From Palaeococcus ferrophilus DSM 13482 (GTDB lineage: Archaea; Methanobacteriota_B; Thermococci; Thermococcales; Thermococcaceae), in the NCBI RefSeq assembly GCF_000966265.1, contig NZ_LANF01000004.1, positions 1 through 64,000 of the forward strand: 64,000 nucleotides of DNA, in the 5' to 3' direction. A program made the translations under genes and the position numbers. Below, one piece after another: positions 1-9,831 of the stretch. The notes under the pieces were generated by a model. The model saw only the letters and a list, made by a program, of their open reading frames with translations. It was not told the origin of the DNA and ran no database searches. The number at the start of each line of letters is the position of its first letter. Position 1 is the stretch's first letter.

Positions 1-173
1 CTGAAATTTTTATGCAAAAAAATGCGTATTAACTTGGTGCCATCCCCATTGATTAGACAAAGATATGTTTATAGGGTTCACGTCCTTTGAGCTCAATAAT
101 CATGCCGACATTGTGAACACACTGTGATTCCCACAGGGCGATAGTTGAAATAGAAGAAGAAACAAAAGATTCA

Positions 174-889
174 TCAAATCTTCGGCTCGACCGCGTAGAC
201 GGTCCTGTCCTCACCGAGGGCATCCATCAGCCCGCGGTGGCGTCTCACGCAGCTCTCGCACTCACCGCAGTGGATAGGCTTTCCGTCCTCAGTGAAGCCC
301 TTCGGCATGTAGCAGGAGTTGGAGTACTCGTACTTTGCATTCAACTCCTTCAGAAGCCTCGCGATGCCCTTCTTGTCGAGGTCTATGAGCGGTGCAACTA
401 CCTTAACCTCCGCCATCGTCCCGTACTTTAGCATCCCGTTCATCTTTTCCACGAACTCAGGTGTGTTGTCCGGGAACGTGGCGCCCTCCTCAGCGTTGAA
501 GCCGACTATTATGTCCCCACCCCCAAGGGCATCCAGCAGGGAAGCGGCAACGCTTATGAGGACGACATTTCTAGCGGGAACCCAGACGCTCTTCGCCGTC
601 TCCTGAGCAACACTCATGTCCTCAAGCTCTTCTCCAGTGACCTTTGGCGTCTCCCCACCGACGAGGGTTGTCCCTCTGAGCTTTGAGAACTCTTCGAGGA
701 AGTCGAGCCTTACTATTCTCAGCGGAACGTCCAGCTCCTTCGAGAAGAAGTCCGCCACCCTGTTCGTAACCTTCTCCTCGTTGCTGCCGTAGTTAACTGT
801 CAGCATTATGACCTCGTCGTAGTTCTTCTTCGCCCAGTAGAGGCAGGCCGTACTGTCAAGCCCGCCGCTGAAGAGAACGACCGCGCGCT

Positions 890-893
<4 letters not shown>
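174..893 (-). CDS. queC: 7-cyano-7-deazaguanine synthase QueC
   Basis: Converts 7-carboxy-7-deazaguanine plus ammonia and ATP to preQ0, the precursor of archaeosine in tRNA; cytosolic. The 239-residue protein opens with the PP-loop SGGLDST (residues 9-15) and ends with the family's zinc site: Cys194, Cys209, Cys212 and Cys215 (CGECESC). Length is normal for QueC. The ATG overlaps the stop of the upstream vapC (ATGA), with a good GGAGGTGG Shine-Dalgarno inside the vapC end, so it is translationally coupled to the toxin-antitoxin pair. Family assignment is secure; the vapBC coupling is unusual. Confidence 0.95.
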
Positions 894-1530
<637 letters not shown>

Positions 1531-1644
1531 TCACCATAATGTAGTTATTTAATGTACTAAATAAGCATTATCACTGCCCCATCGATATCACGCGATAGTT
1601 GAAGATGGTGATAATACCAGTACACCTCCTCCTGTGATTTATAA

Positions 1645-2063
1645 CTGTTTAGGGCGGCCATTGACATTGAGAGCCGGGAAGTGTTAACAGTCTGGATTAC
1701 TCCCACCAGAAACCTGTGGATTGCCAAAGGTTCATTGGGACTGTTTTAAACTCCTGTGAGGGGATACCGGTTTTTCTGGTTGATAGGGCTGTCTGGTACC
1801 CATCTGCGTTCAATAGTTTGAAGTTGCCCTTTATTCACGTGACTTTTGGACCCAGGAATTATGTTGAGCGCTGGTTTAGAACTGTTAAGGGGCGGATTAA
1901 GCGTTTCTGGAATAATTTCAGGGGTAAAGACTGGAGGAGGGTTCACAGGTTTATCTTCCTGTTTGCCTTCTGGTATAATCTCGTTAGGACGCACTCCACG
2001 CTGGATAAGCCCCCGGGCAATATTACCGAATGGTTTCAGGAGGTGATGCCCCAGTTATCCTAA
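1645..2063 (+). pseudogene. IS6-like DDE transposase remnant
   Basis: Two frames together read like the C-terminal half of the IS6-type transposases found in Pyrococcus. The first runs 1645-1712 (AIDIESREVLTVWITPTRN). A shift of one base then leads to 1713-2063, which contains FLVDRAVWYPSAF, HVTFGPRNYVERWFRTVK and the C-terminal RVHRFIFLFAFWYN block. The N-terminal helix-turn-helix and first catalytic Asp region are missing, and an in-frame stop lies at 1642-1644. No terminal inverted repeats were recognised. It marks past insertion into the AT-rich island and cannot encode active transposase. Confidence 0.8.
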
Positions 2064-2201
2064 CAGTATCAACTAACGATAAAGAACGTAACCAACGGAC
2101 CACCTATTCGTTATTTTTCCATTACCAGGAGTTTATTTATCCCTAAATAACACGATATTAAAATCATTAAATACGATTTTTTATTATTATAAAACGGAAA
2201 A

Positions 2202-2210
2202 TTTATAAGC
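2202..2210 (+). promoter_or_regulatory. TATA box of the exported-protein gene
   Basis: TTTATAAGC preceded by a purine-rich BRE-like stretch (CGGAAAA). Transcription would start near 2230, which puts the ATG at 2230 on the start site itself and favours the downstream ATG at 2260 with its AAGGAG site. Confidence 0.6.
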
Positions 2211-2259
2211 TTAATAGTTTAATCATGTCATGCAGAATATTACTAAGGAGATATCTATA

Positions 2260-3096
2260 ATGTGGAGGAAAGTGCTAGGCCTGTTGATGGGATTGTTAGT
2301 CTTGGGAGCAGGTGGTGGAATGGTTAGTGCGTCAGAGCCAGAGACAAATGCTGATTATTCATTCTCGTATTACTGGAACGGACATTTCATAGGGAAAGTT
2401 GGTATAGCTTCCACGTATCTACCTAAAGTAGCGGTAATTAATCAGGATGGCCTTGCCACACCCCAACAAACTTTTGTCCTTAGAGTGAAACTCGGAAAAG
2501 GATGGAAAAGTGGATGGAATCACTATTATTACCCGGTTAGCAGTGGGCATTGGCTTTCTGTTGAGGTTGAGGTTGTAAAACCATCAACGTCCACCCATGT
2601 TGGAGTACTAACTGGGACAAATGGCATTTTTGTTGTGGAATCGGGATCCAGCGAGTCAAAAACGGAGATGGCATATAAGGAGTTCGTTAAGAATGCAGTA
2701 GACGCATTAGCGGGAATTCTTGGATTACCAAATTTTATAGATCCTCTCTTCAATATTGGGGAAAGTGAGAGGGGAAGTTATGCTATCCAAACTTCAGGGG
2801 ATGTGGCCTATGACGTCAAGAAGATAACAATTAGATTCTATGGGGATTCAAGATTTAGAGGCACTGACTATGGGGCAGGGGTAACTTGGAGTATAGTAAA
2901 TCCACAGGAGGCCGATTACGAATTCAGAGTAAGTGGTGGCGCAACACTATATATTGTTGGATACTCTCATAACAGCATCCCAATACTCTCCAAAATAACT
3001 CGCATTGTTCCTTCCTCTATAATTGGAAAAACCGGAAGAAGTGCAAGTGTTACAACGGTTACAAAGGTCTATTATGGAAACAAAAACAACAACTGA
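2260..3096 (+). CDS. Exported protein of unknown function
   Basis: No family recognised. From the ATG at 2260 (AAGGAG at 2245-2250, ideal spacing) the protein is 278 residues. It opens with a signal peptide, MWRKVLGLLMGLLVLGAGGG followed by MVSASEPE, with cleavage likely after VSA. The mature part is rich in Tyr, Ser, Gly and Val, looks beta-rich, and lacks further membrane segments. An ATG at 2230 would add ten residues but lacks a Shine-Dalgarno. Base composition is more AT-rich than the surrounding core genes, and the gene sits just after an IS remnant, so it is probably acquired or fast-evolving. It may be cotranscribed with the next gene (12-bp gap). Confidence 0.75.
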   Translation: MWRKVLGLLMGLLVLGAGGGMVSASEPETNADYSFSYYWNGHFIGKVGIASTYLPKVAVINQDGLATPQQTFVLRVKLGKGWKSGWNHYYYPVSSGHWLSVEVEVVKPSTSTHVGVLTGTNGIFVVESGSSESKTEMAYKEFVKNAVDALAGILGLPNFIDPLFNIGESERGSYAIQTSGDVAYDVKKITIRFYGDSRFRGTDYGAGVTWSIVNPQEADYEFRVSGGATLYIVGYSHNSIPILSKITRIVPSSIIGKTGRSASVTTVTKVYYGNKNNN

Positions 3097-3108
3097 GGGG
3101 GATTTTTC

Positions 3109-4425
3109 ATGAGTACACAGAGGTTTATGGCCCTTTTGGCTATTTTTATCTTATCTCTCTCTATTTTCATTCCATACTTAAAATACCAAGAGTATAAAAC
3201 ACGAGAGGAAATGAGATTAGACCTCAATGTCAGTGCCAAGCTGGTTGAATCCCACTTCCAAAATTACAGAGCAAGCTACAATTCTACCTCCTCCACATAC
3301 CTTAACAAGAAGGTAGATGAAGATGACAGCAGAGTTGCCATTGACCGGGTATTATTGCTCAGGAGTAAGCTGATACAGCTGAACATATCCAAAAACAAAA
3401 TTGAGGATGTGGATAGATGCCTCAACAAGACCTACAACTTTTATCACACGGAAGAATTTTATGATGCTCTCACACAGGCAAGGGTCTGTGCAATACTGGC
3501 ATCAGACTACCTCGGTTCCCATCTCGTGGCCACTAACAGAACAGAGTTTCTTGATTATACCTTCAAAGAACTCCAGAATATCACGATCATCAAAGATGAT
3601 ATTGAGGGCAGATGGGAGGAGAAGATGAAAAATGGTGTGGAGTTTACAGACTACATGGTCACTGGACTAAAAATAGAACACAATTTAATCGAAGCCGAGA
3701 TCTTTTTAAACAGGTCTGCTATCTCTTTGGAAAAGTTAAAACAAGAACATACCCCCACAACCCCTGAAGAGGCAGAAAACCTAACACTGTTGGGAAGCAG
3801 AATAACAAATGACTTGGAATACGCTAGGAGCTTTTTGGAGGATGCGTTAGTACTGATGAGGCACGTGAATATGGGAAACTTCCAGCCAACGGAGCTCGAA
3901 AGCGAGGTGGACATGCTCAGAAAAAATCTATCCGAAATTGATAGACCCTGCAACATCACCGTGATGATGGCTAAAGTTGCGTGCGATTGGAAGGATTATC
4001 ATAAAAGGAGAGGCATCATCGCTCTTCAAAAAGGATACTACTCTGCAGCAAATTATCACCTTCTCTACAGCATTGCCATTGCAGAAGGACTTAGGGAGTT
4101 TAAAAGCTTAGCACTGGAATTCAACAGTTCAAAAAGCTTAACAGACAAAGCTAAGATTATCCTGAGGTTAAGGGGAGAAGCCATAAACAGTCTCGAAGAA
4201 TGCTCTAGGGATACAATAACATCCTTATACCTAAAAGACCCTACAGGTTGGTATTTCAAACGAGCTGAAAATACCCTTCGGAATACATTAAACCCCGAAA
4301 TACCCTACAGTATATACAGGACTCACGATTATGACTCCCACATTGTTTATGACTACGAGATGACAAAAGTTCTGGCTCAAAAGTTCTGTCCATATCTTAC
4401 TGTAATGACAAAGGGCTATGAATGA
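3109..4425 (+). CDS. Membrane-anchored, helical surface protein of unknown function
   Basis: 438 residues with one N-terminal hydrophobic segment (about residues 7-24, ALLAIFILSLSIFIPYL), probably an uncleaved anchor. A long, charged, mostly helical extracytoplasmic part follows, with several Asn-X-Ser/Thr sequons (NVS, NST, NKT, NRT, NIT) and about seven cysteines. A GAGGGGG site precedes the ATG. It forms a pair with the upstream exported protein in the same AT-rich island. I do not recognise the family; a surface adhesin or defence role would be a guess. Confidence 0.7.
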   Translation: MSTQRFMALLAIFILSLSIFIPYLKYQEYKTREEMRLDLNVSAKLVESHFQNYRASYNSTSSTYLNKKVDEDDSRVAIDRVLLLRSKLIQLNISKNKIEDVDRCLNKTYNFYHTEEFYDALTQARVCAILASDYLGSHLVATNRTEFLDYTFKELQNITIIKDDIEGRWEEKMKNGVEFTDYMVTGLKIEHNLIEAEIFLNRSAISLEKLKQEHTPTTPEEAENLTLLGSRITNDLEYARSFLEDALVLMRHVNMGNFQPTELESEVDMLRKNLSEIDRPCNITVMMAKVACDWKDYHKRRGIIALQKGYYSAANYHLLYSIAIAEGLREFKSLALEFNSSKSLTDKAKIILRLRGEAINSLEECSRDTITSLYLKDPTGWYFKRAENTLRNTLNPEIPYSIYRTHDYDSHIVYDYEMTKVLAQKFCPYLTVMTKGYE

Positions 4426-4547
4426 ACTAAAAACTGTGAACAATGTCTGCTTTTATTCCCTTTGTTTTCCCTCCAAGTTACCTAAGGTTAGAACCCACCG
4501 TGAAACTTAAGCGCTGTTCCCAATTAAGAATTAAATGGGGGCTTCAT

Positions 4548-5450
4548 TCACTCCAAAGCCAGCCCCACAATTTCCCCCACGCTTAAAAACCCTTCCTCCT
4601 CAAGGTAGCGCTCAATGCCCGCGTTTATCTCCCGGAACACCTTCCAGCCGCGGAGGGAAACGGCTGTGCCAATCTGGAGCGCTGAGGCTCCAGCCAAGAG
4701 GAACTCAACTGCGTCCTGCCAGGTAGTTATTCCACCAATGCCAATCACCGGTATCTCGAGGGTTCTCGCGAGGTCGTAGACCGCCCTCAGGGAAATTGGC
4801 TTGACGCCCGGCCCGGAGTAGCCGCCGACCTTGTTGCTCAAAATCGGCCTTCTGGCGTAGACGTCTATTGCTATCGCCTTTAGGGTGTTTATCGCCGAGA
4901 CTGCATCAGCTCCCGCTCTCTCTGCCGCCAAGCCGAGCTTCGTTATGTCGTCAATGTTGGGGGTGAGCTTGGCTATGACGGGCCTATCCGTCGCGTCTTT
5001 GACAGCCCTGACGACCTCATAGACGTTCTCCGGTCTCTGCCCTATCTCCATGCCGTAGCCCTTGGCGTGGGGGCAGGAGAGATTGAGCTCGAAGGCGTCA
5101 GCAACGTCGCTCAGCTTTTCAGCAAGGAATGCAAACTCCTTGGGGGTTCCGCCGAAGATAGAAACTATAAGCGGGAAGTCGAACGTGTAACCTTCAATCA
5201 TCTCGAGAAAGCCCTTCCACCCCGGATTTGGGAGGCCCATCGCGTTTATCAGGCCGTGGGGGAGCTCGACTATCGTGGGGTTGTCGTAGCCCTTTCTAGG
5301 CTCGATGCCAATAGACTTGGTAACGACTCCTCCCGCGCCTTCCTCGTGCGCCCGTATCCACTGCTCGGGAACCTTGTCATTTATCCCTGATGCGAGAATG
5401 AGCGGGTTCTCGAACTTAATTCCAAAGAGCTCGAGCTTTAGGCTGGCCAT
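4548..5450 (-). CDS. pyrD: Dihydroorotate dehydrogenase, class 1B catalytic subunit PyrD
   Basis: Oxidises dihydroorotate to orotate in pyrimidine synthesis; FMN flavoprotein. The 300-residue protein starts MASLKLELFGIKFENPL. The catalytic base is Cys126 in NLSCPH, and FMN-site motifs are AGADAVSAINT, VGGYSGPG and GIGGITT. Class 1B enzymes usually pair with an Fe-S subunit, PyrK, which is not in this window. The frame stays open upstream to 5609, but that extension lies in SRP RNA and its trailer, so the ATG at 5450 is the sensible start. A TATA-like ACTTAAG lies at about 5486-5495. Confidence 0.93.
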   Translation of the reverse strand: MASLKLELFGIKFENPLILASGINDKVPEQWIRAHEEGAGGVVTKSIGIEPRKGYDNPTIVELPHGLINAMGLPNPGWKGFLEMIEGYTFDFPLIVSIFGGTPKEFAFLAEKLSDVADAFELNLSCPHAKGYGMEIGQRPENVYEVVRAVKDATDRPVIAKLTPNIDDITKLGLAAERAGADAVSAINTLKAIAIDVYARRPILSNKVGGYSGPGVKPISLRAVYDLARTLEIPVIGIGGITTWQDAVEFLLAGASALQIGTAVSLRGWKVFREINAGIERYLEEEGFLSVGEIVGLALE

Positions 5451-5530
5451 CCTTACACACCATTGGCAAAAGGGCGTGGGGGAACTTAAGTTTTTTGCAT
5501 CAGAAAAGCCACACCCACTGGACATGCTAA

Positions 5531-5852
5531 TGGCGGCGGACGCGCCCGGAGGTGGGGACCCTCCCCCGCCCGGCCTCCACCGGGACTTGTTCTCCCCCGT
5601 TTGCCCCACGAGCGCCGGGCGTCCCGCCTACCGCTGCTCCCTTCCGGGCCTGACGGGGTTCGACGGGCAAAGGGTCTTGGCACGGCCCTTCAGCCGTACC
5701 CGACCCACCGCCGGCCCCGTGGGACGAGGGATCATAACTCCTCCCGGGTTCGGCCGGACGGCTTTGGGAACCGCCCTCCGGGCTTCGGCCCCCGCATATC
5801 GACGGTTTCGGGTTCCAGGGGACGCCGAACCCCCCAGCCTAGTCCGCCGCCA
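5531..5852 (-). ncRNA. Signal recognition particle 7S RNA
   Basis: On the minus strand the GC-rich segment has complementary ends (TGGCGGCGGACT at the 5' end, GTCCGCCGCCA at the 3' end) and the invariant domain IV core at about 5628-5654 (GGAAGGGAGCAGC). This is the SRP54-binding hairpin of archaeal 7S RNA. Length of about 320 nt fits archaeal SRP RNA. The very high G+C is typical of structural RNA in hyperthermophiles. Several open frames cross it and are not genes. Exact ends are inferred from the closing helix. Confidence 0.95.
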
Positions 5853-5872
5853 TTGCCTATTAGATGGGGCGG

Positions 5873-5882
5873 GTATATAAAG
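5873..5882 (-). promoter_or_regulatory. TATA box of SRP RNA gene
   Basis: Read on the minus strand this is CTTTATATAC, with a BRE-like CCAAAT just upstream. It lies about 25 bp before the inferred RNA 5' end at 5852, the standard archaeal spacing. The same decamer occurs in front of porG. Confidence 0.75.
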
Positions 5883-5953
5883 ATTTGGTTCTTCTGGAAC
5901 TAGCACCAAACTTGCAAAGAAGCATGTTTAGAAAAGTATAGTTAAAGGGAGTT

Positions 5954-6844
5954 TCACTCCCCGTCTCCTTTGCTTCCCTTCATCTCTTCGAGCTTCTTTA
6001 TGAGTCTGTCCACGATTTCCATGAACGCCTTCGCCGCTATCGTATCCTCGTAGAGGACTATCGGGATTCCGTTGTCGCTGGCTTCCCTCGCCTTGAGGTC
6101 GATGGGAATCTCCCCAAGGAAGTCCACGCCCTCCTTTTCGGCGAGCTTTCTCCCACCGCCCTTGCCGAAGAGGTCTATCTCGTTTCCGCAGTGCGGGCAG
6201 ATGAGGTAGCTCATGTTCTCCACAACCGCTATGTACGGAACCTCCATGCGCTTCATCATGTTGACGGCCTTCCCAGTGTCGAGGAGCGCTACTTCCTGGG
6301 GCGTGGTGACGATTATGGCGGCATCGAGCGGTATGCTCTGTGTAACTGTGAGTATCTGGTCCCCCGTTCCCGGCGGGAAGTCAATTATCATGAAGTCGAG
6401 CTCTCCCCACTTCACATCCCCGAGAAGCTGCTTGACGGCCTTGGTGACCAGTGAGCCTCTCCATATGACGGGCTGATCCTCGGGGACGAGGAAGCCCATG
6501 CTCATGATCTTTATCGGAGTCGTCTGCCCCATGAAGTCGTTCATCGGCGGGAGCATCTCAAAGCTGCCGTCCTCGCGCTTTTCTGCCAGAACGTCCGCCT
6601 TGTCAACGCCGAGCATCTTGGCGACGTTTGGACCGTGTATGTCCGCATCGAGTATCCCAACAAAGTGGCCCTTCCTCGCCAGGGCCGTTGCGAGGTTGAC
6701 GGCGACAGTGCTCTTCCCAACGCCACCCTTACCGCTGAGAACGGCTATCTTGTACTTCCACTTCTTCTGCTTCTCTTCAATCCTCTGGGCGAGAGGATCG
6801 GCCCCGAGGCCACCTATGTTGAGAGTAGGAGCTTTGATCGTCAT
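5954..6844 (-). CDS. Mrp/NBP35-family Fe-S cluster carrier ATPase
   Basis: A deviant-Walker P-loop ATPase that in other organisms carries and delivers [4Fe-4S] clusters. The 296 residues include GKGGVGKST (about residues 38-46), the DADIHGPN block, IDFPPGTGDQ and a C-terminal CPHCG pair of cysteines for the bridging cluster. Cytosolic. The leader contains a hairpin that covers the Shine-Dalgarno (separate entry). Adjacent genes do not share its orientation closely enough to call an operon. Family call is firm; the client proteins are unknown. Confidence 0.92.
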   Translation of the reverse strand: MTIKAPTLNIGGLGADPLAQRIEEKQKKWKYKIAVLSGKGGVGKSTVAVNLATALARKGHFVGILDADIHGPNVAKMLGVDKADVLAEKREDGSFEMLPPMNDFMGQTTPIKIMSMGFLVPEDQPVIWRGSLVTKAVKQLLGDVKWGELDFMIIDFPPGTGDQILTVTQSIPLDAAIIVTTPQEVALLDTGKAVNMMKRMEVPYIAVVENMSYLICPHCGNEIDLFGKGGGRKLAEKEGVDFLGEIPIDLKAREASDNGIPIVLYEDTIAAKAFMEIVDRLIKKLEEMKGSKGDGE

Positions 6845-6848
6845 CTTA

Positions 6849-6871
6849 AACCACCTCCAGAGGAGGTTGTT
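6849..6871 (-). promoter_or_regulatory. Inverted repeat covering the mrp Shine-Dalgarno
   Basis: On the minus strand, AACAACCTCC-TCT-GGAGGTGGTT forms a stem of ten positions with a 3-nt loop and one mismatch. The 3' arm is the ribosome-binding site GGAGGTGG, five bases before the mrp ATG. It could hide the site in the mRNA, or act as a DNA operator. Confidence 0.55.
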
Positions 6872-6927
6872 CGGTAAACTTAAAAGCTTTGCCCCAAAAT
6901 TTGACAGTATTACTCATATTTGAGTAC

Positions 6928-7674
6928 TCAAAGGGGCACCACCACCGGAACTCCCCTCACCTCGCCTATCTCAACGTCCACACCGTAGACCTCCCTGAAC
7001 AGCTCGCCGTCGAGAACTTCAATTCCTCCATCTGCCATTATCTCACCGCCCTTCATGAACACGAACCTCTTCGCGAAGCGCAGCGCAAGGTTGACGTCGT
7101 GCATCACCAGAATGGAAGTCTTCCCTTCGGAAGAGAACCCACGCGCGAGCCTCATCACCTCAAGCTGGCTCTTAATATCGAGGTTGTTTGTGGGTTCGTC
7201 CATCATGAGGATTTTCGGCTCCTGCGCCAGAGCCCTCGCCACGCTAACCTTCTGGAGCTCGCCACCGCTCAGCTTGTTTGTGGTCTTGAGGGCGAGGTGT
7301 TCTATCCCGAGCTTTCTCAACGCACTCCTCACGGCTTCCACATCCCGCTTTGAAGGCCTCAGCCCCATATACGGCCTCCTCCCGAGGAGAACCGTATCAA
7401 ACACCGTCATGAACCCGGGCTCAGTCCTCTGGGGAACGTAGGCCACAAGCTTCGCGAACTCGTCCCGAGGATACGCCTCGATGGGCCTTTCAAAGACCTT
7501 AACCCCCCCGCACTTGAGGATTCCGGAGAGGCACTTCAGCAAGGTGCTCTTGCCAGCGCCGTTCGGCCCGAGGATCGCGACAAACTCCCCTCCTCCTATC
7601 TCCAAGTTTATTCCCCTCAGGACTTCGGCCCCGTTGTATGAGTAGCGGAGGTTTCTTACCTCAATGACCTTCAT
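6928..7674 (-). CDS. ABC transporter ATP-binding protein (FecE/BtuD family)
   Basis: Cytosolic ATPase of a class II importer. The 248 residues show Walker A GPNGAGKST, signature LSGGELQKVS, Walker B KILMMDEPT and the switch His in VMHD. Last gene of a four-gene operon (FmdE-like, binding protein, permease, ATPase) with overlapping or touching reading frames; its start overlaps the permease stop by 4 bp. The FecCD/BtuCD class moves iron-siderophore, haem, cobamide or molybdate/tungstate; the substrate is not readable from the ATPase. Confidence 0.92.
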   Translation of the reverse strand: MKVIEVRNLRYSYNGAEVLRGINLEIGGGEFVAILGPNGAGKSTLLKCLSGILKCGGVKVFERPIEAYPRDEFAKLVAYVPQRTEPGFMTVFDTVLLGRRPYMGLRPSKRDVEAVRSALRKLGIEHLALKTTNKLSGGELQKVSVARALAQEPKILMMDEPTNNLDIKSQLEVMRLARGFSSEGKTSILVMHDVNLALRFAKRFVFMKGGEIMADGGIEVLDGELFREVYGVDVEIGEVRGVPVVVPL

Positions 7675-8711
7675 CTCCTCCCCTCCATTCTCACCAGCAG
7701 GTAGATGAAAGCCGGAGCGCCGAGGAATGAGGTCACTATGCCAACGGGGAGCACCATTGGGGCCAGAATCAGCCTCGCAACGGTGTCCGCTGTAACAAGG
7801 AGGAGCGCACCTGCGAGGGCAGAGAGGGGCACGAGGAAGCGGTAGTCCCCTCCCGCGACGAGCCTTATCGCGTGGGGGGCTATGAGCCCGATGAAGCCTA
7901 TTACCCCAACGAAGGCGACGCCCACGGCGGTTATGAGGGCCGCGAGGAACGTGGATATCAAACGAACCCTCTCGACGTCCACGCCGACGCTTTTTGCAAC
8001 TTCCTCACCGACGGCTGACGCGTTAAGATCCCACCTCTTCACGACGAAGTAGATGAAGACGGGCGTGAAAACTAGGAGCATTATCATGTCCTCCCGCCAG
8101 GTGGCCCTCCCGAGGTCGCCGAAGCTCCAGTAGACCATTGCGGCAAGCTGAAGCTCGTCGGCGAAGTACTGGACGAGCGTCGTCAGCGCCACAAAGAGGG
8201 AGCTCATTGCCACCCCCGCAAGGATTATCGCTTCTGGAGAGAGCCCTTTGAGCCTCGCGAGGAGAAGAATCACGCCCACCGCAATCATGGCTCCCAGGAA
8301 AGCGAACAGCACCACCGCGTAGGGGTTATTAAGGGAGATTCTGCCGGAGCTTTCCGCGTAGCCCGCTCCGAGGATTATGGCGAGGGAAGCGCCGAACATC
8401 GCCCCGTGTGAAACCCCCATCGTGAAGGGGGTCGCCAGGGGGTTCCTCAGGAAGCCCTGCATCACTGCACCTGAAACTGCCAGCGCCGCCCCAACCAGGA
8501 GGCCGGCCACTATGCGCGGCAGGCGGATGTTCCAGACCACGAGAGAAGCACTCTCGCTCCCCCTCCCGATGAGCGCATTAAGAACCTCCCGGATGGAGAG
8601 GTAGTAAGAACCGTGGGAGAGGGAGTAGAGGCTAACCAGAACCGTAAAGAGAAATAAAAGGAGGCCGATGGAGAGCTTTCTTGCAACGTAGCCCTCGTAG
8701 TCCATAGGCAT
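7671..8711 (-). CDS. ABC transporter permease (FecCD/BtuC family)
   Basis: A polytopic inner-membrane permease of 346 residues from the ATG at 8711, which shares its first base with the binding-protein stop (TGATG); a GTG one codon earlier is possible. Family marks include NIRLPRIVAGLLVGAALAVS, GAVMQGFLRNPLATP and the late VGFIGLIAPHAIRLVAG block, with about ten hydrophobic segments. It works with the lipoprotein binding protein and ATPase encoded on either side. Confidence 0.92.
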   Translation of the reverse strand: MPMDYEGYVARKLSIGLLLFLFTVLVSLYSLSHGSYYLSIREVLNALIGRGSESASLVVWNIRLPRIVAGLLVGAALAVSGAVMQGFLRNPLATPFTMGVSHGAMFGASLAIILGAGYAESSGRISLNNPYAVVLFAFLGAMIAVGVILLLARLKGLSPEAIILAGVAMSSLFVALTTLVQYFADELQLAAMVYWSFGDLGRATWREDMIMLLVFTPVFIYFVVKRWDLNASAVGEEVAKSVGVDVERVRLISTFLAALITAVGVAFVGVIGFIGLIAPHAIRLVAGGDYRFLVPLSALAGALLLVTADTVARLILAPMVLPVGIVTSFLGAPAFIYLLVRMEGRR

Positions 8712-9829
8712 CACGGGGAAGTCGGTAGGGAATACTTAACGGTTCCGTTCTCAAGGTCTATCTTCCCGAAGCCGCCGAACTGGTTCGCCATATCCCTGTA
8801 GACGGGCTTCCCGATGAGGAAGGAGTATATCTCGTCGGCTTTCTTTGCGGGGTCAACGTCCTCGAAGCGTCCTGGATAGAGGACTTTGCCGATGTAGTAG
8901 GCATCGGCGAGGGCCGTCCCTATGTTGGTGGTGTAGAAGTTGAAGGGGAGCAGGCCGTAGAGGTTGCCGTTCTTCACGGCCTCAAGGGAGTTGTAGAAGT
9001 CGGAGTTCTCGCTGTAGTCGTCGAGGACGAGCTTTAAGCCACCCTCGTCGAGGAAGATGTAGTCGGGCTGCCACTCAAGGAGCTTCTCCTTGTCTATGGA
9101 GTGGTGGCCGGTTCCAAGTTCCTTCGCCACGTTATCCGCGTGGACTACATTGAAAGGCGGGTAATCCCCCTCGGTGCTCTCGATGCCGTGGGCGCCCTTG
9201 TAGCCTATCCCGCCGACGTAGACCCTCTTCGGCTCAACGCCCTCGGTGCGCTTCGCGAGATCGTCCTGGGTGGACTTGATGAAGTCTATGACCTCTTTGG
9301 CCCTCTTCTCCTTCCCGAGTATCCTCCCAGCGAGCTCAATGGACTTAAAGAGCTCCTCGTCCTTGAAGATGGCAAGCTGACCGTAGCTGAGAACCACAAC
9401 TGGAATGCCCGTTTTCTCTTGGATTTCATCTGCGGTCTTTTTATCAACGTAGGTCAGGAATATCACGTCCGGCTTGAGGTTTATCAGTGCCTCAAAGTTG
9501 GGGAGCTTGCCCGGCCCGCCGGGCCCTATGCTCGGCAGCTCCTTAAGCTCGGGATGTGCTATGATGTAAGGCCTCCCGAAGGAGTACTTCTTCTCGAAGT
9601 CCTCGACGCCAACAACCGTATCGCTAGCGTTGAGGTAAACTATGAGCCTAAGCGCTCCGGGCCCGGCGGCGACAACCTTTGTGACCTCGGCGGGCACTTC
9701 AACCGTCCTTCCAATCGCATCGGTAACCGTCACGGTTCCCTTCCCGGTATCAGAGCCGTTGCTGCTCCCGATGCAACCGCTGACCGCTACCACGAGAAAC
9801 ACGAGGAAAAGCGCCAGTAGCTTCCTCAT
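8711..9829 (-). CDS. Substrate-binding lipoprotein of the ABC transporter (class III)
   Basis: Signal peptide with lipobox VSGC (Cys19 from the ATG at 9829), then two lobes of the periplasmic-binding-protein-2 (BtuF/FhuD) type: [10 protein letters not shown], then [14 protein letters not shown], and a C-terminal [12 protein letters not shown] subtype segment [14 protein letters not shown] lies mid-protein. A GGGAGGG site favours the ATG at 9829 over 9835. About 372 residues. The ligand is uncertain: the context offers nickel (NikR), molybdenum or tungsten cofactor (FmdE, MobA), iron or a chelate. Confidence 0.9.
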   Translation of the reverse strand: MRKLLALFLVFLVVAVSGCIGSSNGSDTGKGTVTVTDAIGRTVEVPAEVTKVVAAGPGALRLIVYLNASDTVVGVEDFEKKYSFGRPYIIAHPELKELPSIGPGGPGKLPNFEALINLKPDVIFLTYVDKKTADEIQEKTGIPVVVLSYGQLAIFKDEELFKSIELAGRILGKEKRAKEVIDFIKSTQDDLAKRTEGVEPKRVYVGGIGYKGAHGIESTEGDYPPFNVVHADNVAKELGTGHHSIDKEKLLEWQPDYIFLDEGGLKLVLDDYSENSDFYNSLEAVKNGNLYGLLPFNFYTTNIGTALADAYYIGKVLYPGRFEDVDPAKKADEIYSFLIGKPVYRDMANQFGGFGKIDLENGTVKYSLPTSP

Positions 9830-9831
9830 CT

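Noticed and set aside
1-173. Start of the window checked for CRISPR repeats, tRNA or a partial gene
   Set aside because: No repeated units, cloverleaf or convincing coding frame; AT-rich intergenic DNA downstream of queC.
5451-5909. Open frames across the SRP RNA, including an N-terminal extension of pyrD
   Set aside because: The region is structural RNA with its own promoter; translated sequences are Pro/Arg/Gly-rich noise.
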